In this document: positions 57,811-59,550 of the stretch, in pieces
Layout: every line of letters begins with the position of its first letter
Numbering within the stretch: the stretch's first letter is position 1
From: Paludibacteraceae bacterium
Lineage (GTDB): Bacteria; Bacteroidota; Bacteroidia; Bacteroidales; Paludibacteraceae
NCBI GenBank assembly: GCA_024400275.1
Contig: JAKSMY010000004.1
Span: 1-59,550, forward strand
Length of the DNA: 59,550 nucleotides
Reading direction: 5' to 3'
Program-made: the position numbers and the translations under genes
The notes under the pieces: model-generated
Database searches by the model: none
Seen by the model: the letters and a program-made list of their open reading frames with translations, nothing else
Told to the model about the DNA's origin: nothing

Positions 57811-59145
57811 TTAATAATCAATCATTTTTTCTCCACGTATCGTACGGTGAATGCCACGATATAGGATAGTCCACAGCAAATGACATGCATACACCGGTGC
57901 GTACGGGTATACCAATTGTACCACGCGGAATCGGCTTTTCAGTGTCTTCCATTTGCGAACAATGATATTCATCTTCTTCGCCTTTTCACGTGCCTCGTAG
58001 CGGTCTTTGCTATCACCAAAGTCTTTTGCCCGTGCGATACCTTCCGCCCATACATGTTGCGCAAAAGGTTCTCCGTGTTTTTGCAACCATCTGCTCCACT
58101 CCATTGTGCCTTGTGCATTGTTAATCGTACATCCCAATAAAGGCCATTCTACTGCCGGCAGCCCTAAGTACTTCACACATACATATCCCATCAGTTGCCA
58201 TGGTTGCATCAAATGCAATTTACGTAAGTTAGTCCGCAGATATTCAATCCATTGTGCATTGTGCATCGTCAATTGTGAACTGATTTGGTGTGCCAATAGT
58301 GCCACATCGGCTATTTGCTTAAATCCTACCCCTTCTTCCACAAAGTGGTACCACGCATGCATAAAGGTAAAGAGCATATTGAATTTTGCTTCAGGAATAG
58401 TGAAAATTATTCCATCGCTCGTTATTTGTTCCCCAGCGCTACATCCTGCGTGCTCTAAGGCATAATAGATACGTTTGTCACGTGGCAGTTCCATCTTGAT
58501 GGTACTGCGGTGCATTTCAATCAGTCCATCGGGCAAGACAAAGTTATAGTGCTTTAGTTCTTCCCATTCCTCATCATGATGCTTGGCTTGGGGGAACGCA
58601 GCACGTAATACGGCAGCAGCTTGATGATACTGATCCGGACCTACATAGATATCTAAATCCCCCCAACTACGCAAGTAGGGCTGCGGATAGAGCCGTGCCA
58701 AGCCAAAGCCTTTGAGCAACACCGGATGTAGGTGTGCCTGATAGAGGGCAGTCTGCACCTGCTGTAATAGATGAATATGCTTCTCATAGGATAACATATT
58801 CTGCATACACACTTGCTTCATCTGCATGAATAACTCTCCTCCCTTTAGGGGGGAGTCAGAGAGAGGCTGTTGTTTGAGCAGTTGGTCGAAGATAAGCGGT
58901 GCGGTGCCTTGAATCTGAGCCAATCGCACCAGCGATTCCAAATCTAAAGGATTTGAGAGTACGGGCCATTCGCTTTGCTCACTAATGGAGCATGGAGTAT
59001 GGACTGTCTTTATTCCTTCAGCCGAAGGCGGTCTATTGGTGCATTGTCCACCGTCAATCGAACAAGTGCATTGTGCACCGTCAATTGCTGTAAAGCCAAT
59101 TGCTTTACGCAGCAGTTGCAAATATATTTCTTGTATATTAGTCAT
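57811..59145 (-). CDS. nucleotidyltransferase family protein (NTP_transf_5-like)
   Basis: A 444-aa protein whose core (about 115-330) matches the NTP_transf_5 family: HPVLLKGFGLARLYPQPYLR and SWGDLDIYVGPDQYHQA hold the GDLD nucleotidyltransferase signature, then MHRSTIKMELPRD and MHAWYHFVEEGVGFKQIADV. Such proteins occur in polysaccharide loci, function unproven. Four insertions are encoded by repeats: residues 19-56 (Cys/Ser-rich, AQCTCSIDGGQCTNRP), 94-105 (SDSPLKGGEL), 290-299 (LTMHNAQW) and 339-348 (TINNAQGTMEW). The start overlaps the upstream gene by 8 nt. Confidence 0.85.
   Translation of the reverse strand: MTNIQEIYLQLLRKAIGFTAIDGAQCTCSIDGGQCTNRPPSAEGIKTVHTPCSISEQSEWPVLSNPLDLESLVRLAQIQGTAPLIFDQLLKQQPLSDSPLKGGELFMQMKQVCMQNMLSYEKHIHLLQQVQTALYQAHLHPVLLKGFGLARLYPQPYLRSWGDLDIYVGPDQYHQAAAVLRAAFPQAKHHDEEWEELKHYNFVLPDGLIEMHRSTIKMELPRDKRIYYALEHAGCSAGEQITSDGIIFTIPEAKFNMLFTFMHAWYHFVEEGVGFKQIADVALLAHQISSQLTMHNAQWIEYLRTNLRKLHLMQPWQLMGYVCVKYLGLPAVEWPLLGCTINNAQGTMEWSRWLQKHGEPFAQHVWAEGIARAKDFGDSKDRYEAREKAKKMNIIVRKWKTLKSRFRVVQLVYPYAPVYACHLLWTILYRGIHRTIRGEKMIDY
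58103..58130. repeat. heptad units in nucleotidyltransferase gene
   Basis: ATTGTGC, CTTGTGC, ATTGTTA and ATCGTAC in 7-bp phase encode INNAQGTM, close to the C-terminal third. Confidence 0.88.
58251..58278. repeat. heptad units in nucleotidyltransferase gene
   Basis: ATTGTGC twice, ATCGTCA and ATTGTGA in 7-bp phase encode QLTMHNAQW. Confidence 0.9.
58834..58867. repeat. hairpin repeat in nucleotidyltransferase gene
   Basis: CTCCTCCCTTTAGGGGGG forms a hairpin (CTCCC..GGGAG-type arms around TTTAG) and encodes LSDSPLKGGEL. This matches the TTTAG-centred hairpin seen at 2705 and 51205. Confidence 0.85.
58979..59090. repeat. composite repeat: heptads, hairpin, heptads
   Basis: AATGGAG, CATGGAG and TATGGAC heptads (58983-59003), a CCTTC-AGCC-GAAGG hairpin (about 59015) and ATTGTCC/ACCGTCA/ATTGTGC heptads (59043-59090) together encode a 38-residue Cys/Ser/Pro-rich segment near the N-terminus of the nucleotidyltransferase. 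Confidence 0.85.
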
Positions 59146-59550
59146 TCTTATTTTTTTCTTGCGCTACTTTGTCAACAAGTGACAGCATATACGCATTAAT
59201 GTCAATAAATTCATGGTCTATCTTATCGCGTAAAGCATTTTGCTCTTTTACGCGCTCATCTACTGATTTTTTATTATCGCATACCGAATCAATCCACTGT
59301 TCAAACGGCATAGTTACGGTATTTTGCAAATTAGCCACTTTGGATGCCGCTAAGTTAGCTGGCATGCTGTGACGTATGCCTAAGTAATATGCGGGAACGC
59401 CTAATAATGCAGCCTCACGCGCCATGCTATCGCCACTGGATACCAATCCTGCACTATAGTATATTAAGGAGTGTATATCCTCAATAGGTTCCTGTAATAA
59501 TATCCAATCCGCCGGATATTCAGAACGACGATTTTTCTCCTCTAACGAGA
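59138..59550 (-). CDS. DUF354-like glycosyl/epimerase-type protein, 3' part only
   Basis: Only the last 136 residues are in the window; the frame is open to the left end of the gene beyond 59550. The segment SAGLVSSGDSMAREAALLGV with PAYYLGIRHSMPAN matches the C-terminal UDP-GlcNAc 2-epimerase-like lobe of DUF354 proteins (the GGTMxxEAAxLGxP-type motif). The rest is helical and charged (EQNALRDKIDHEFIDI, EKNKND). It overlaps the nucleotidyltransferase start by 8 nt, so it is the upstream gene of this polysaccharide run. Confidence 0.8.
   Translation of the reverse strand, partial: SLEEKNRRSEYPADWILLQEPIEDIHSLIYYSAGLVSSGDSMAREAALLGVPAYYLGIRHSMPANLAASKVANLQNTVTMPFEQWIDSVCDNKKSVDERVKEQNALRDKIDHEFIDINAYMLSLVDKVAQEKNKND

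Overview
The window reads as chromosomal DNA of a member of the Bacteroidales. Six intact promoters carry the Bacteroidetes signature TTTG-N20-TACCTTTG and three more fit TTTG-N20-TAnnTTTG. The gene set includes a CarboxypepD_reg/TonB receptor, TamL, a DUF2851 protein, a type IX secretion plug protein (DUF5103), short C-terminal sorting-like tails, a Wzc tyrosine kinase with a tyrosine tail, and a B12-dependent ribonucleotide reductase. I cannot fix the family or genus by eye. Genes are tightly packed; I see no insertion sequence, prophage block, CRISPR array or rRNA.

Layout. 1-1457: a small plus-strand cluster of unrecognised genes, one with an HTH-like start. 1458-13602: a minus-strand envelope operon, tamL-sppA-lpxK-msbA-mutS-TonB receptor. 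13688-14250: a monocistronic hsp20 with a sigma-54 type promoter and a terminator. 14414-17374: two tandem polysaccharide ABC permeases and DUF2851. 17488-26698: a long minus-strand run (C_GCAxxG protein, amidase, nadA, mnmA, MFS, SIMPL, SLC13, Dabb, VanZ-like, SOD). 26797-28128: lpd on plus. 28235-32480: MATE, NUDIX and a secreted phosphatase on minus. 32575-38264: S9 peptidase, acyl-ACP thioesterase and nrdJ on plus. 38343-38545: tRNA-Thr(CGU) and tRNA-His(GUG) on minus. 38685-40019: T9SS plug protein. 39998-45400: a capsule export operon (Gfo/Idh, two Wza lipoproteins, Wzc). 45488-59550: a minus-strand run mixing polysaccharide genes (sugar transferase, deacetylase-like, nucleotide-sugar dehydrogenase, FemAB-like, nucleotidyltransferase, partial DUF354) with S1/P1 nuclease, two secreted proteins, an FAD/Fe-S oxidase, a 45-residue small gene and an aminotransferase.

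The most unusual signal is a genome-wide-looking set of short tandem repeats with fixed unit lengths of 7, 8 or 11 bp, plus small GC-rich hairpins. They fill intercistronic gaps, and the same kinds of array also sit in frame inside conserved proteins: mutS, mnmA, the S9 peptidase, the thioesterase, the nucleotide-sugar dehydrogenase, the TonB receptor, four places in a nucleotidyltransferase and six places in one FAD/Fe-S oxidase. The unit lengths are constant while the unit sequences differ between sites, which suggests an array-making process rather than spread of a single element. The closest described parallels I know are the heptameric STRR repeats of cyanobacteria (tandem, intergenic) and the Rickettsia palindromic elements (in-frame in ORFs); this looks like a mixture of the two.

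Other points of note: a 45-aa gene at 52866-53003 that exactly fills the gap between two genes; two divergent promoter pairs with identical interlocked geometry around a TTTGC/GCAAA inverted repeat; a Wzc with a tyrosine-proline repeat at its cytoplasmic N-terminus as well as the usual tail; and two paralogous ABC permeases with no ATPase nearby.
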